Shown: in pieces, positions 8,050 through 16,931 of the stretch
Numbering within the stretch: position 1 is the stretch's first letter
Layout: each line of letters opens with the position of its first letter
DNA from: PALSA-911 sp963743035
Lineage (GTDB): Bacteria > Pseudomonadota > Alphaproteobacteria > Acetobacterales > Acetobacteraceae
Direction: 5' to 3'
Assembly: GCA_963743035.1 (NCBI GenBank)
Contig: CAVUOB010000005.1
Span: 310,001-374,000, forward strand
DNA: 64,000 bases
Program-made: the position numbers and the translations under genes
Notes under the pieces: generated by a model
The model's input: only the letters and a program-made list of their open reading frames with translations
What the model was told of the DNA's origin: nothing
Databases searched by the model: none

Positions 8050-8940
8050 ATGCGCCCCCCGACGTGCTCATGGATGCGGCTTGCCGCCGCGGTTATGCTC
8101 TGCGTCCCGCTTTGGGCCCTGGCCGCCCTGCCCGCACGCGCCCAGATCGCCTCGAACGCGCCGAGCCCGGAATCGGCGTCCGGCTGGACCTTCGCGGTCA
8201 CACCCTATGTCTGGCTGCCGCGGATCTCGACCACGTTCAGCTACGACGGCCCGCAGGGCGGCAATGTCACCACCAATATCAGCGCGGGCATCGGCGACTA
8301 CATCTCCGACATCAATTTCGGAATGCTGATCGGCGGCGTGGCGCGCTACGACCGGTTCTCGATCCTGACCGATCTGGTCTACCTCAACGCCAGCCTGACC
8401 ACGAGCAACAGCCATCTCTCCTCGGTCAATCTCGGTCCGGGCCCGATCTATATTCCGCGCGAGCAGCAGCTCGGCACCGGCACGCGGCTCGCCACGACGA
8501 TCTGGTCGCTCGCCGGCGGCTACACGCTGCTGCAGGGGGACTGGGGCAACCTTGATGCCGTCGTCGGGCTGCGCATGCTGTTCATCGGCTCCACCACCAA
8601 CTACCTGCTCACCAACGACATATTTCTGCCCGACCGGACCCTCGCCTTGTCGCGCGGCGGCAGCCTCAATCTCGGCACCACCAAGCCCGAAGGCATCGGC
8701 GGCATCACCGGGCGCATCAACATCCCCGACAGCCGGTTCTACCTGCCTTTCTACCTGGATGCGGGCGGCGGCGCCGTGCCGTTCACCTGGCAGGTCTATG
8801 CCGGCATCGCGTATCAGGCCGCGAGCTGGGCCGATGTCTCGGTCGGCTACCGCTATCTCGCCTTCGAGAGCGGCAGCAAGAACGGCGTGCAGAACCTCGA
8901 TCTTGGCGGCGTATTGATCGCCGCCAATTTCCGTTTCTAG
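8050..8940 (+). CDS. Outer-membrane beta-barrel protein of unknown function
   Basis: A 296-residue exported protein. A signal peptide (RLAAAVMLCVPLWALAAL, cleavage after PARA) is followed by alternating hydrophobic/polar strands rich in aromatic residues, with the terminal Phe and strand (LDLGGVLIAANFRF) typical of barrels assembled by BamA. Stretches such as WTFAVTPYVWLPRIS and VSVGYRYLAFE resemble proteins annotated simply as outer-membrane protein. A Shine-Dalgarno AAGGA lies about 10 bases before the ATG at 8050, supporting that start over the in-frame ATG at 8074. No specific function can be assigned. Confidence 0.78.
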   Translation: MRPPTCSWMRLAAAVMLCVPLWALAALPARAQIASNAPSPESASGWTFAVTPYVWLPRISTTFSYDGPQGGNVTTNISAGIGDYISDINFGMLIGGVARYDRFSILTDLVYLNASLTTSNSHLSSVNLGPGPIYIPREQQLGTGTRLATTIWSLAGGYTLLQGDWGNLDAVVGLRMLFIGSTTNYLLTNDIFLPDRTLALSRGGSLNLGTTKPEGIGGITGRINIPDSRFYLPFYLDAGGGAVPFTWQVYAGIAYQAASWADVSVGYRYLAFESGSKNGVQNLDLGGVLIAANFRF

Positions 8941-8987
8941 CCGTTATTGCCTGGGGGTTGGGCTTGTCAGATCGATGATTGTGCTTG

Positions 8988-9066
8988 CGTCCGTCCGTCC
9001 GGCGTCAACCCCAAGCCGGCCAAGCGGCCGGGCGCTGCGCGCGGGTTGACCCCGGACGGACGGACG
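8988..9066. repeat. 24-bp inverted repeat between convergent genes
   Basis: The arms 8988-9011 and 9043-9066 are complementary over 24 bases with a single mismatch; the arms start with CGTCCGTCCGTCCGG and end with CGGACGGACGGACG. They enclose 31 bases that contain further GC-rich pairing. The repeat sits between the outer-membrane protein gene and the oppositely oriented oxidoreductase gene, where a two-way terminator would be expected, but there is no T tract. The rest of the 265-bp gap shows nothing recognisable. Confidence 0.6.
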
Positions 9067-9205
9067 AAGCGGGGGCGATGATCAGACAAGGCACAGGTCT
9101 GCCCATCTCCGGCTTGCTTCGATCCCAAGCCACCTGCCGATCGGCACGGCCGGACAATCCGGAATCGAGGCAGCCGACAGGTCCAACGCCCGTGGCAATG
9201 ACCGC

Positions 9206-10216
9206 CTAGCCGATGCGGATCACCACCTTGCCCACATGCGTCTGCCCCTCCAGATGGCGGTAGGCGGCCTTGGCGTCGGCGAAATCGAACACGCGGTCGA
9301 TCACCGGCCGGATCTGGTGCAGCTCCACCGACCGGTTCAGCGCCTCGAACATCTGCCGGGAACCGACATAGATGCCGCGCACGGTCAGCATCTTGCGCAT
9401 CATCGGCGTCGGGTTGATCTCCCCGCCGGTCAGCACGCCGATCAGGTGGATGTTGCCGCCGAGCCTTGCCGCCTCGATCGAGCGGGCCAGCGTGCCGGCG
9501 CCGCCGACCTCCACCACGTGGTCGACGCCGCGCCCGCCGGTCAGCGCCAGCACCTGTTCCTGCCATTCCGGAAACTGGCGGTAGTTCACCCCGTCCGACG
9601 CGCCGAGCCTGGCGGCCTGCGCCAGCTTGTCGTCCGACGACGAGGTGGCGATCACCCGGGCGCCAGCGGCGCGGGCCAGCTGCAGCGCGAAGATCGACAC
9701 GCCGCCGGTGCCGAGCACCAGCACGCTCTGCCCGGCGATCAGCGGCTTGCCGGCGAACAGCGCATTCCACACCGTGACGGCCGCGCAGGGCAGCGTGGCG
9801 GCTTCCTCGAAGGACAGATGCGCGGGCACGTGCACCAGGCCCTGCTGGTCGAACAGCTTGTATTCGGACAGCACGCCGTCGATCGCGCCGCCGAGCGAGC
9901 TCGGCGGGTCCTCGGGCGTGACCTCGCCGCCCAGCCAGGACTGCATGAAGATGCCGGCGACGCGGTCGCCCACCTTCACCCGCGTCACCTCGGCGCCGAT
10001 CTCCACCACTTCGCCAACACCGTCCGACAGCGGCACCAGATTGGTCGGCGCGGTGCCGCGGGCGTAGCGGCCGGAGGACACCATCAGATCGCGGTAATTG
10101 AGGCTGGCGGCACGCATGCGCACCAGCACCTGCCCGCGCTGCGGCCGCGGCGTGTCCGCCTCGGCCAGCGTCAGCGTGTCGATCCCGTTGGCCTGCGGAA
10201 AGCGGTAGAATTTCAC
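9206..10216 (-). CDS. Zinc-independent MDR-family NAD(P)-dependent oxidoreductase
   Basis: A 336-residue medium-chain dehydrogenase/reductase resembling quinone-oxidoreductase-like alcohol dehydrogenases. The N-terminal catalytic fold contains SLNYRDLMVSSGRY and VGDRVAG, and the Rossmann domain has VLVLGTGGVSIFALQLA. The Cys cluster for structural zinc is absent, so a quinone or enone reductase-like role is more likely than zinc alcohol dehydrogenase activity. The start lies 12 bp after the stop of the D-2-hydroxyacid dehydrogenase gene on the same strand, suggesting an operon. Substrate unknown. Confidence 0.88.
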   Translation of the reverse strand: MKFYRFPQANGIDTLTLAEADTPRPQRGQVLVRMRAASLNYRDLMVSSGRYARGTAPTNLVPLSDGVGEVVEIGAEVTRVKVGDRVAGIFMQSWLGGEVTPEDPPSSLGGAIDGVLSEYKLFDQQGLVHVPAHLSFEEAATLPCAAVTVWNALFAGKPLIAGQSVLVLGTGGVSIFALQLARAAGARVIATSSSDDKLAQAARLGASDGVNYRQFPEWQEQVLALTGGRGVDHVVEVGGAGTLARSIEAARLGGNIHLIGVLTGGEINPTPMMRKMLTVRGIYVGSRQMFEALNRSVELHQIRPVIDRVFDFADAKAAYRHLEGQTHVGKVVIRIG

Positions 10217-10228
10217 GTTTGGGTCTCC

Positions 10229-11210
10229 CTAATAGCCGCGCTGCACGTCGAACAAATTCGGCATCGGACGGCCCTCGCTTCGTGCCCGCAGATTGGCGAA
10301 AAAGATATCCAGGCTGTCGGCGTTGTAGGTGTTCGGATCGTCGGCCGAGGTATGCGGGCTCATGATCAGGTTCGGCGTCGTCCATAGCCGGTGGCCGGGC
10401 GGCACCGGCTCGGGCACGAACACGTCCAGCACCGCGCCGCCGAGCCGCCCGGCCTCAAGCGCGTCGCACAGCGCGTCCTGGTCCAGCAGCGCGCCGCGGC
10501 CGATATTCACCAGCCCGGCTCCTTCCGGCAGCAGAGCGAGGCGGCGCCGGTCGATCAGGTTCCGCGTCGCCTCGGTCAGCGGACAGGCCAGCAGCAGGAA
10601 TTCGCTGCCGGGCAGCACGCGGTCCAGATCCGCGGTCGCGATCACCTCGGCGCAGGCGGGATGCGGCTCGGCGCGGGTGCGCACGCCGGTGACGTGCATG
10701 CCGAAGCGGGAGAACTGCGTCGCCGCGGCGCCGCCGAGCGAGCCGAGCCCCACCACCGTCACCCGCCGGCCGCGCAGCACCGAGCCCCAGAGCTTGCGCC
10801 AGCTTCCCTGGCGCTGGTCAGTGACGAATTCGGGAATGCGGTTGGCCAGCATCAGCACCGACATCAGCGCGAACTCGCCGGCTTTTTGGGCGTGGGTGCC
10901 GCTGTTGTTCAGCAGCTTCACGCCGGCCGGAAGCCAGTCGAACGGCGCCAGCAGGTTCAGCCCGGCAGAGGTGACGGAGATCAGCCGCAGATGCGGCGCA
11001 TGTACCGGGAAAGACGACTTGATCGTGTCGGTATCGCTCACCAGCGCTTCCGCCTCGGCCATCCCGGCGGCGAAATCCGCTGGAGTGTCGCCGACGCTGA
11101 CATCGATGCCCCGCGCCGATATCTCCGGCGCGCGCGGCGGCGGCCTCCCACATCTCGCGGGAGAAGCGGAACAGGGGATCGGCGACGGGATTCTGCAGGT
11201 GAATGCGCAT
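10229..11210 (-). CDS. D-isomer-specific 2-hydroxyacid dehydrogenase, frameshifted near the N-terminus
   Basis: About 327 residues when joined. The first frame encodes MRIHLQNPVADPLFRFSREM from the ATG at 11210; after one extra base in a GCGCGCG run near 11125-11145 the second frame continues PEISARGIDVSVGDTPADF and on to the stop. The NAD-binding domain has VVGLGSLGGAAATQFSRFG, and the catalytic set is present: Arg in NIGRGALLDQDAL, Glu in DVFVPEPVPPGH and His in MSPHTSA. The enzyme would interconvert a 2-oxoacid and a D-2-hydroxyacid; the substrate is not evident. The start is only 8 bp from the neighbouring rRNA/tRNA methyltransferase stop on the same strand. Confidence 0.85.
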
Positions 11211-11217
11211 GTGCAAA

Positions 11218-11940
11218 CTATACGGCCTGACCCGTGAGCGCATGCAACAGCACCGCCGCCGCCTGGGCCACGTTCAGGCTCTGCACCCGCCCGCTGCCGT
11301 CGATGCGGATGCGCCTGCGGCAGGCGGCCAGCACGTCCGGGGAAATGCCTCGCTCCTCATTGCCCAGCACCAGCGCCACCGAGCGGTCGCGCGGCAGCGC
11401 CGATAGCGGCGCCGCGTCCGGCGTCAGCGCCGCCGCCACAGTGCGGTAGAACGGCTGCATGGCGCCGAGTGCCGCCGGCAGGTCGCGGGTCTTGAACAGC
11501 AGCAGGTGCTCGAGCCCGCCCTCGGCGGTGCGATAGGCGGCGTCCGACGGCATGGCGTTGCCGGGCGCCTCGCCGATCAGCATGCCGGGCACGCCGAAAT
11601 AGGCGGCCGAGCGGGCGATGGCGCCGAGGTTGTGGGGATTGCCTATGCCGTCGAGCACCAGCAGGAAGGTCAGCCGCGGCGGGTTGTCGCGGTCGAAGAT
11701 CGGGATCGCCCGCGGCTTCGCCACCGCGACGATGCCGCCGTGATGCAGGGTGCCGGCGATTTTCTCCAGCGTCTCGGCGTCCACCACGCGGTACGGCTTG
11801 CGCCGCTGCGCGAGGCCGGCGCAGTACGGCCCGGCCACCGGCTTCATCTCCGCCAGGTAGAACAGCCGCTGCACGTCGTCGGGCCGCTTGGCGAACAGGG
11901 CGGCGACCGCATTGGCGCCGCAGATATTGTCTGTGTTCAT
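11218..11940 (-). CDS. TrmH/SpoU family RNA 2'-O-methyltransferase
   Basis: A 240-residue SPOUT-class methyltransferase. The three family motifs are visible: LVLDGIGNPHNLGAIARSA (motif 1, with Asn and Arg), VALVLGNEERGIS (motif 2) and SGRVQSLNVAQAAAVLLH (motif 3). An N-terminal substrate-binding segment (ICGANAVAALFAKRPDDVQ) precedes the catalytic domain, as in RlmB-type enzymes. It probably methylates a ribose in rRNA or tRNA. The start MNTDN at 11940 is divergent from the pseudouridine synthase gene 45 bp away, so the two RNA-modification genes share a promoter region. Confidence 0.9.
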   Translation of the reverse strand: MNTDNICGANAVAALFAKRPDDVQRLFYLAEMKPVAGPYCAGLAQRRKPYRVVDAETLEKIAGTLHHGGIVAVAKPRAIPIFDRDNPPRLTFLLVLDGIGNPHNLGAIARSAAYFGVPGMLIGEAPGNAMPSDAAYRTAEGGLEHLLLFKTRDLPAALGAMQPFYRTVAAALTPDAAPLSALPRDRSVALVLGNEERGISPDVLAACRRRIRIDGSGRVQSLNVAQAAAVLLHALTGQAV

Positions 11941-11985
11941 GGGGCGCTGCTTCCGCCCCGGCCCGCGCCCTGTCAACCTGGGCGG

Positions 11986-12636
11986 ATGATCCCCATCCTG
12001 TTCCAGGACCCGCGATACGTCGTGCTGAACAAGCCGCCGGGCCTGCCGGTGCATCCCGGCCCGCGCGGCGGCCCCAGCGTGGAGGATTGCTTCCCCACCC
12101 TGTCCCGGCGCAAGGACGGGCCGTGGCTGGCGCACCGGCTGGACGCGGACACCGCCGGCTGCCTGGTGGTGGCGCTGCGCAAGGCTGCGCTGATCGCGGC
12201 CCAGCGGGAATTCGCCGGCGGGCGCGCGCGCAAGACCTACTGGGCAGTGGTGCGCGGCGTGCCGGCGGCGGAGGGCGGCATCGTGGCGGCGCCGCTGCTG
12301 CGGACGAGCCGGAAATCCGGCTGGCGGGTGGCGGTGGACGCGGCCGGGCAGCCGGCGGAGACCGAATGGCGCGTGCTCGGGCGCGGGCCCGGCATCGCCT
12401 GGGTGGAATTCCACCCGCGGACCGGGCGCACGCACCAGATCCGCGTCCATGCCGCGCATCTCGGCTGGCCGATCCTGGGGGACCCGGTCTACGGCACGGA
12501 ACGGGGCGAGGGCGAAAGACTGCATCTGCTGGCGCGCGCGATCCGGCTCGATCTCGACCCACCGCTGGCCGCCGAGGCCCCCCCGCCCGCGCATATGCTG
12601 GCGGCGCTGCGAAGCTGCGGCTTCCAGCCTGACTGA
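11986..12636 (+). CDS. RluA-family RNA pseudouridine synthase
   Basis: A 216-residue enzyme with the RluA catalytic motif HRLDADTAG (50-58, catalytic Asp53) and the downstream GRTHQIRVH (147-155). It is a compact form without an N-terminal S4 domain. It isomerises uridine to pseudouridine in rRNA or tRNA; the target site cannot be read from sequence. The ATG at 11986 gives a family-like start (MIPILFQDPRYVVLNKPPGLP). Confidence 0.92.
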   Translation: MIPILFQDPRYVVLNKPPGLPVHPGPRGGPSVEDCFPTLSRRKDGPWLAHRLDADTAGCLVVALRKAALIAAQREFAGGRARKTYWAVVRGVPAAEGGIVAAPLLRTSRKSGWRVAVDAAGQPAETEWRVLGRGPGIAWVEFHPRTGRTHQIRVHAAHLGWPILGDPVYGTERGEGERLHLLARAIRLDLDPPLAAEAPPPAHMLAALRSCGFQPD

Positions 12637-12655
12637 TACCAACTCGCCTGAATAT

Positions 12656-12927
12656 TGACCCATCGGAAGCGAGGCTGGGGCTCCGCCCCAGACCCCGGCA
12701 GGGCGCTGCCCTGCACCCGCCAAGGGACAGTCGTCCCTTGGATCCCTCGGACTGGTTTGTGGAGAAGAGGGCCATGACGTAGCCGATCAACGGTTACGTC
12801 GGTTGGGCCCTCTTCTCCACAAACCAAACAGACAGGGGTCAAGGGGATGACCATCCCCTTGCGGGGTGGAGGGGCGGAGCCCTCCTGGGGTTTGGGGCAA
12901 AGCCCCAATCTTATTTTCGATGGGTCA
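12656..12927. repeat. Long hairpin element, copy A (272 bp)
   Basis: The outer ends TGACCCATCG (12656-12665) and CGATGGGTCA (12918-12927) are perfect complements. Inside, smaller hairpins (GGGGCTCCGCCCC; CAGGGCGCTGCCCTG; CCAAGGG...CCCTTGG) lead to a central 21-bp perfect stem (12753-12773 with 12806-12826) with a 32-base loop. A mirror set of hairpins follows (CAAGGGG...CCCCTTG; GGGGC...GCCCC). Copies B and C share the order and length. It fills the gap between convergent rluA-type and rmlD genes and may also stop transcription. Confidence 0.85.
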
Positions 12928-12951
12928 GCATCAAGGCCGGTTGGTGTCCGT

Positions 12952-13880
12952 TCAGGGCGGCGCGGCGGCTCCGAGCAGCGTGTCCACGACGCGGTCCAGG
13001 CTGTCCCGCCAGGGCGGCAGTTTTTGGCCGAACACGCGCTGCAACCGGGCGCAGTCCAGCCGCGAATCCGCCGGGCGCGGCGCCGGGGTCGGCCAGTCGG
13101 CGGTGGCGATGGCGTCGACCGACGGCATCGGCCTTGCCGTGCCGGAAGGCCGCCTCGAACGTCGCCACCGCCAGGCCGTGCCAGGTGGTCGCCCCGCTGC
13201 CGGCGGCATGCACCACGCCGCCATAGGCTTCGCGCCAGCCATCGGAAAGAATCGCGCCGGCGATGTTCAGGATCGCCGCGGCCAGATCGTCGGCCGAGGT
13301 CGGGCAGCCCTGCTGGTCCGCCACCACGCGCAGCCGGGCAACCCCGTCGCCCTGGGCCTGCATTCGCTGGGCCGCGTTCAGCATGGTGCGGACAAAGTTC
13401 TTGCCGGTGGCGGAATAGACCCAGGAGGTCCGCATCACGATGGCCCGCGCGCCGGCGGCGAGCACCGCCTGCTCGCCGGCCAGCTTGGTGGCGCCGTAGA
13501 CGCCTTGCGGCGCGGTCGGGTCGGCCTCGGTGTACGGCGCGGCCTTGCGCCCGTCGAAGACGTAATCGGTGGAGACATGGATCAGCGGCACGCCGGCGGC
13601 GGCGCACAGGGCAGCCAGCGCGGCCGGGCCTTCGTGATTGGCGCGCGCGGCCGCCGCCGCGTCGGTTTCCGCGGCATCGACCGCGGTATAGGCGGCGGCG
13701 TTGACCACCAGCGCCGGCCGGGCGGCGCGGAACGCGGCCCCGATCGTCTCCGGGCGGTCGAAATCGAATTCCGGGCGGCCGACGCGGATCGCCGCCAGGC
13801 CGCGCGCCTGCGCCAGCGCATCCAGCGAGGAGGCGAGCTGCCCGGCCCCGCCGGTGATCAGGATCGGTGCGCTCCGCCAT
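12952..13880 (-). CDS. rmlD: dTDP-4-dehydrorhamnose reductase RmlD, two apparent insertions
   Basis: Joined, the frames give a protein of about 309 residues: PILITGGAGQLASSLDAL, ALVVNAAAYTAVDAAE, VPLIHVSTDYVFDG, and the catalytic YGATKLAGE. This is the last enzyme of dTDP-L-rhamnose synthesis, reducing the 4-keto group with NAD(P)H. The start ATG at 13880 lies 5 bp after the rmlC stop. One extra base is needed within the first five codons and another near 13120, where VGRRHRHRR should read VDAIATADWPTPAP. Conserved motifs are all intact, so sequencing error is likely. It is the terminal gene of the rmlBACD operon. Confidence 0.9.
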
Positions 13881-13885
13881 CGTCG

Positions 13886-14441
13886 TTAGGCCACGCTGTC
13901 GGCGTAGGCGGACAGCGGCGGCAGTTCCAGATCCTTGTCCGACAGCACCGCGTCCGCCTCCGCCACCGGCCAGGGCAGCGCCAGGGCGGGATCGTTCCAG
14001 ATCACGCCGCGCTCGGCGCCGCGGTCGTACGGCGCGGTCACCTTGTAGGCGACCTCGGTATCCGGCTCGAGCGTGCAGAAGCCGTGCAGGAAGCCGCCGG
14101 GGATCCAGAGCTGGCGGAAATTACCCGCGCTCAGCTCCGCCGCGACGTGCCGCCCGAAGGTCGGCGAGCCCGGCCGCACATCCACCGCCACGTCCCAGAT
14201 CGCGCCGCGCACGCAGCGCACCAGCTTGCCCTGCACGTTCGGCGCCACCTGCAGATGCAGACCGCGCACGGTGCCCTGCCGGATCGACAGGCTCTGGTTG
14301 TCCTGCACGAAGGGGCCGGGAATGCCGAGTGCCGCGTAGCGCGCCTCGTTCCAGGTCTCGACGAACAGGCCCCGGCTGTCGGCGAATTGCTGCGGCGTCA
14401 GCAGCAGCACGCCGGGAATGGCGAGACGATTCGGTCTTCAT
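13886..14441 (-). CDS. rmlC: dTDP-4-dehydrorhamnose 3,5-epimerase RmlC, one apparent insertion
   Basis: A cupin-fold epimerase of about 185 residues. The main frame reads LLLTPQQFADSRGLFVETWN, GTVRGLHLQ (catalytic His region), KLVRCVRGAIWDVAVD and WIPGGFLHGF, all typical of RmlC. The true start is the ATG at 14441, which overlaps the rmlA stop as ATGA; one extra base between codons 4 and 6 (GAATCGTCTC) separates MKTE from RLAIPGV. It acts between RmlB and RmlD in dTDP-L-rhamnose synthesis. A second RmlC-like gene lies at 45852. Confidence 0.9.
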
Positions 14442-15316
14442 TCATGCGCCCCATTCGCCAGTTCCGTCAGCACCCGGCCGAGCTCGGTCTTGCCGAGCCT
14501 GCCGCGCCTGCTCGCGCAGCTGCTCCGCGGCGATGAAGCCCATGCGGAACGCGACCTCCTCCGGGCAGCCGACCAGCATGCCGGTGCGCGACTGGATGGT
14601 CTGCACGATAGGTGGCGGCCTGGATCAGGCTGTCCGGCGTGCCGGCGTCGAGCCAGGCATAGCCGCGCGACAGCCGCTCCACCTGCAGCGTGCCCTCCTC
14701 CAGATAGACCCGGTTCAGGTCGGTGATCTCCAGCTCGCCGCGCGCCGAGGGGCGGATCGCGGCGGCGATCTCGCAGACGCGGGCATCGTAGAAATACAGC
14801 CCGGTCACCGCCCAGTTGGATTTCGGCTTTTCCGGCTTTTCGACGATCTCCTCGGCGCGGCCGGCCTCGTCGAACGACACCACGCCGTAGCGCTCGGGGT
14901 CGCGCACCTGATAGGCGAACACGCTGGCGCCCTGCGGGCGGGCGGCGGCGCCGCGCAGCAGGGCGGAGAGATGGTCGCCATGGATCAGGTTGTCGCCCAG
15001 CGCCAGCGCGCAGGGCTCGCCCTCGATCCAGTCGCGCCCGATCAGGAAGGCCTGGGCGATGCCGTCCGGGCTCGGCTGCACCGCATAGGCGATCCGCAGC
15101 GCCGAATCGCGCGCCGTCGCCGAGCAGCCGGCGGAACTGCGGCAGATCGTCCGGCGTGGAGATCAGCAGGATGTCGCGAATGCCCGCCAGCATCAGCGTC
15201 GACAGCGGGTAGTAGACCATCGGCTTGTCGTAGACCGGCAGCAGCTGCTTGGACGCCGCCAGCGTCATCGGGTGCAGCCGCGTGCCGGAGCCGCCGGCGA
15301 GGACGATGCCCTTCAT
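14438..15316 (-). CDS. rmlA: Glucose-1-phosphate thymidylyltransferase RmlA, three apparent insertions
   Basis: The enzyme makes dTDP-glucose from dTTP and glucose-1-phosphate. MKGIVLAGGSGTRLHPMTLA with SKQLLPVYDKPMVYYPLS gives the nucleotide-binding signature. Three single extra bases are needed: near 15105-15115 (GDGA to SALRIAYA), near 14610 (TAT-C-GTG) and near 14500 (CAG-G-CTC). Because three insertions restore phase, the whole gene stays open, but its middle reads as nonsense in the opening frame. Joined, it is about 292 residues and includes QPSPDGIAQAFLIG, ALALGDNLIHGDH and GYAWLDAGTPDSLI. Start at 15316 overlaps rmlB by ATGA. Confidence 0.9.
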   Translation of the reverse strand: MKGIVLAGGSGTRLHPMTLAASKQLLPVYDKPMVYYPLSTLMLAGIRDILLISTPDDLPQFRRLLGDGARFGAADRLCGAAEPGRHRPGLPDRARLDRGRALRAGAGRQPDPWRPSLRPAARRRRPPAGRQRVRLSGARPRALRRGVVRRGRPRRGDRRKAGKAEIQLGGDRAVFLRCPRLRDRRRDPPLGARRAGDHRPEPGLSGGGHAAGGAAVARLCLARRRHAGQPDPGRHLSCRPSSRAPACWSAARRRSRSAWASSPRSSCASRRGRLGKTELGRVLTELANGAHE

Positions 15317-16387
15317 GCGGCGTCCTTCTTGTTGCCCGTACCGAGCCGCTGGCCGGCGTAGCGCGCGGCGCGCAGCGCCTCCCACCAGGCGCGGTTGGCC
15401 AGGTACCAGTCGATCGTGCGCGCCAGCCCGGCCTCGAAATCATGCGGCGCCTTCCAGTCCAGCGCCGTCTCCGACCGCGGTGGGGTCGATCTCGTAGCGG
15501 AAATCATGGCCGGGGCGGTCGGTGACGAAGCGGATCAGCCGCTCGCGCGGCCCGGCGGGGTCGGGCAGCTTGCGGTCGAGCTCGGCGCAGATCGCCTTGC
15601 ACCACCTGCAGGTTGGTGCGCGGCTGGCGCCCGCCGATGGCATAGGTGGCACCCGGCAGCGCCGCGCTCGAGCACGCGGACCAGCGCCTCGGCATGGTCC
15701 TCGACGAACAGCCAGTCGCGCATGTTCGACCCGTCGCCGTAGACCGGCAGCTCGCGGCCTTCCAGCGCGTTCAGGGTCACCAGCGGGATCAGCTTTTCGG
15801 GGAATTGCCAGGGGCCGTAATTGTTGACCGTGTTGCTGACCAGCGTCGGCAGGCCATAGGTGTGCTGCCAGGCGCGGACCAGATGGTCGGAGGCCGCCTT
15901 GCTGGCCGAGTACGGGCTGCGCGGGTCGTAGGCGGTGGTCTCGGTGAACGGCGGATCCTCGTGGCCGAGCGCGCCGAACACCTCGTCGGTGGAGACATGG
16001 TGGAAGCGGAAGCCGGGCCGCACCGCCTTGTCGAGCGCGGACCAATGCTCGCGCGCCGCTTCCAGCAGCACGAAGGTGCCGACCACGTTGCTCTGGATGA
16101 ACGGCGCCGGCCCGTCGATCGAGCGGTCGACATGGCTTTCGGCGGCCAGATGCATCACCGCATCCGGGCGATGGGTGGCGAAGACCTGGCGCATGGCCGG
16201 GGCATCGGCGATGTCGGCGCGGATCATGGGTGTAGCGGGGATGGGTCCGCGCCGCTTCCAGCGCGTCCTCGGACGCGGCATAGGTCATCTTGTCGACATT
16301 GACGACGACATGATCGGTGGCGCGGATCAGATGGCGGACCACGGCCGAGCCGATAAATCCGCATCCGCCCGTCAGCAACAGCTTCAT
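15313..16387 (-). CDS. rmlB: dTDP-glucose 4,6-dehydratase RmlB, four apparent insertions
   Basis: First gene of the rhamnose operon, an extended SDR of about 357 residues once joined. MKLLLTGGCGFIGSAVVRHL binds NAD; HVSTDEVFGALG supplies the catalytic Thr-Asp-Glu; YSASKAASDHLV supplies Tyr and Lys. Four single extra bases break the frame: near 16230 (CATGATC), 15660 (GCGGCG), 15600 (CAAGGCG) and 15480 (GTCGGAG). Every conserved motif is intact and no internal stop arises in the joined reading. The start at 16387 follows a 147-bp gap that should hold the operon promoter; I see no clear box there. Confidence 0.9.
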
Positions 16388-16534
16388 TGATTCCCAGTCC
16401 CGTTTTCCGTGCACCGCACCCTGATCTGTGTGGGCGCGCCGCACCGTAGCCTGCCCGCACGGCAGGGTGAACACATGAATATCGTTTCTGGATAGGAACA
16501 GTCCAGTGCGACGAACCCTCCGCCGGGAAGGGTC

Positions 16535-16921
16535 TCAGCGCACCATCACGACCCCGGCTCCGGTCGCCGCCAGGCAGAGCAGCACCGATCCCGCCACATA
16601 GAGCAGCGCCGGGCCGATATCTCCGATCTGGAGCATCTCGACCACCTGCAGGCTGAAGGCGGAAAAGGTCGTGAAGCCGCCGCAGATGCCCACCATCAGG
16701 AAAATCCGCAGATCCGGATGCCAGCCCAGCCGCTCCGGCGTCAGCGTCAGCCCGGCGACGATGCCGATGACCAGCGAGCCCAGCGCGTTGATCGCCAGCG
16801 TGCCCCAGGGGAAGCGGCCATCGGCAAAGCCCGCGACCCAGCCGGTCATCCAGAACCGCGCCATGCTGCCGAGCCCGCCGCCGACCGCCACCCAGGCATA
16901 GGTCGCGAAGCCGTCCCTCAA
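16535..16921 (-). CDS. crcB: Fluoride efflux transporter CrcB/Fluc
   Basis: A 128-residue four-helix membrane protein with the Fluc hallmarks: VGGGLGSMARFW near the N-terminus, INALGSLVIGI (the conserved Asn-Gly pair of helix 2) and GICGGFTTFSAFSLQ (the TTFS break in helix 3). Fluc channels export fluoride as dual-topology dimers. The likely start is a TTG at 16921, since the nearby ATG runs into a stop; no fluoride riboswitch can precede it because the upstream gene ends 10 bp away. It is probably transcribed with the substrate-binding protein gene. Confidence 0.92.
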   Translation of the reverse strand: MRDGFATYAWVAVGGGLGSMARFWMTGWVAGFADGRFPWGTLAINALGSLVIGIVAGLTLTPERLGWHPDLRIFLMVGICGGFTTFSAFSLQVVEMLQIGDIGPALLYVAGSVLLCLAATGAGVVMVR

Positions 16922-16931
16922 AACCGCATCT

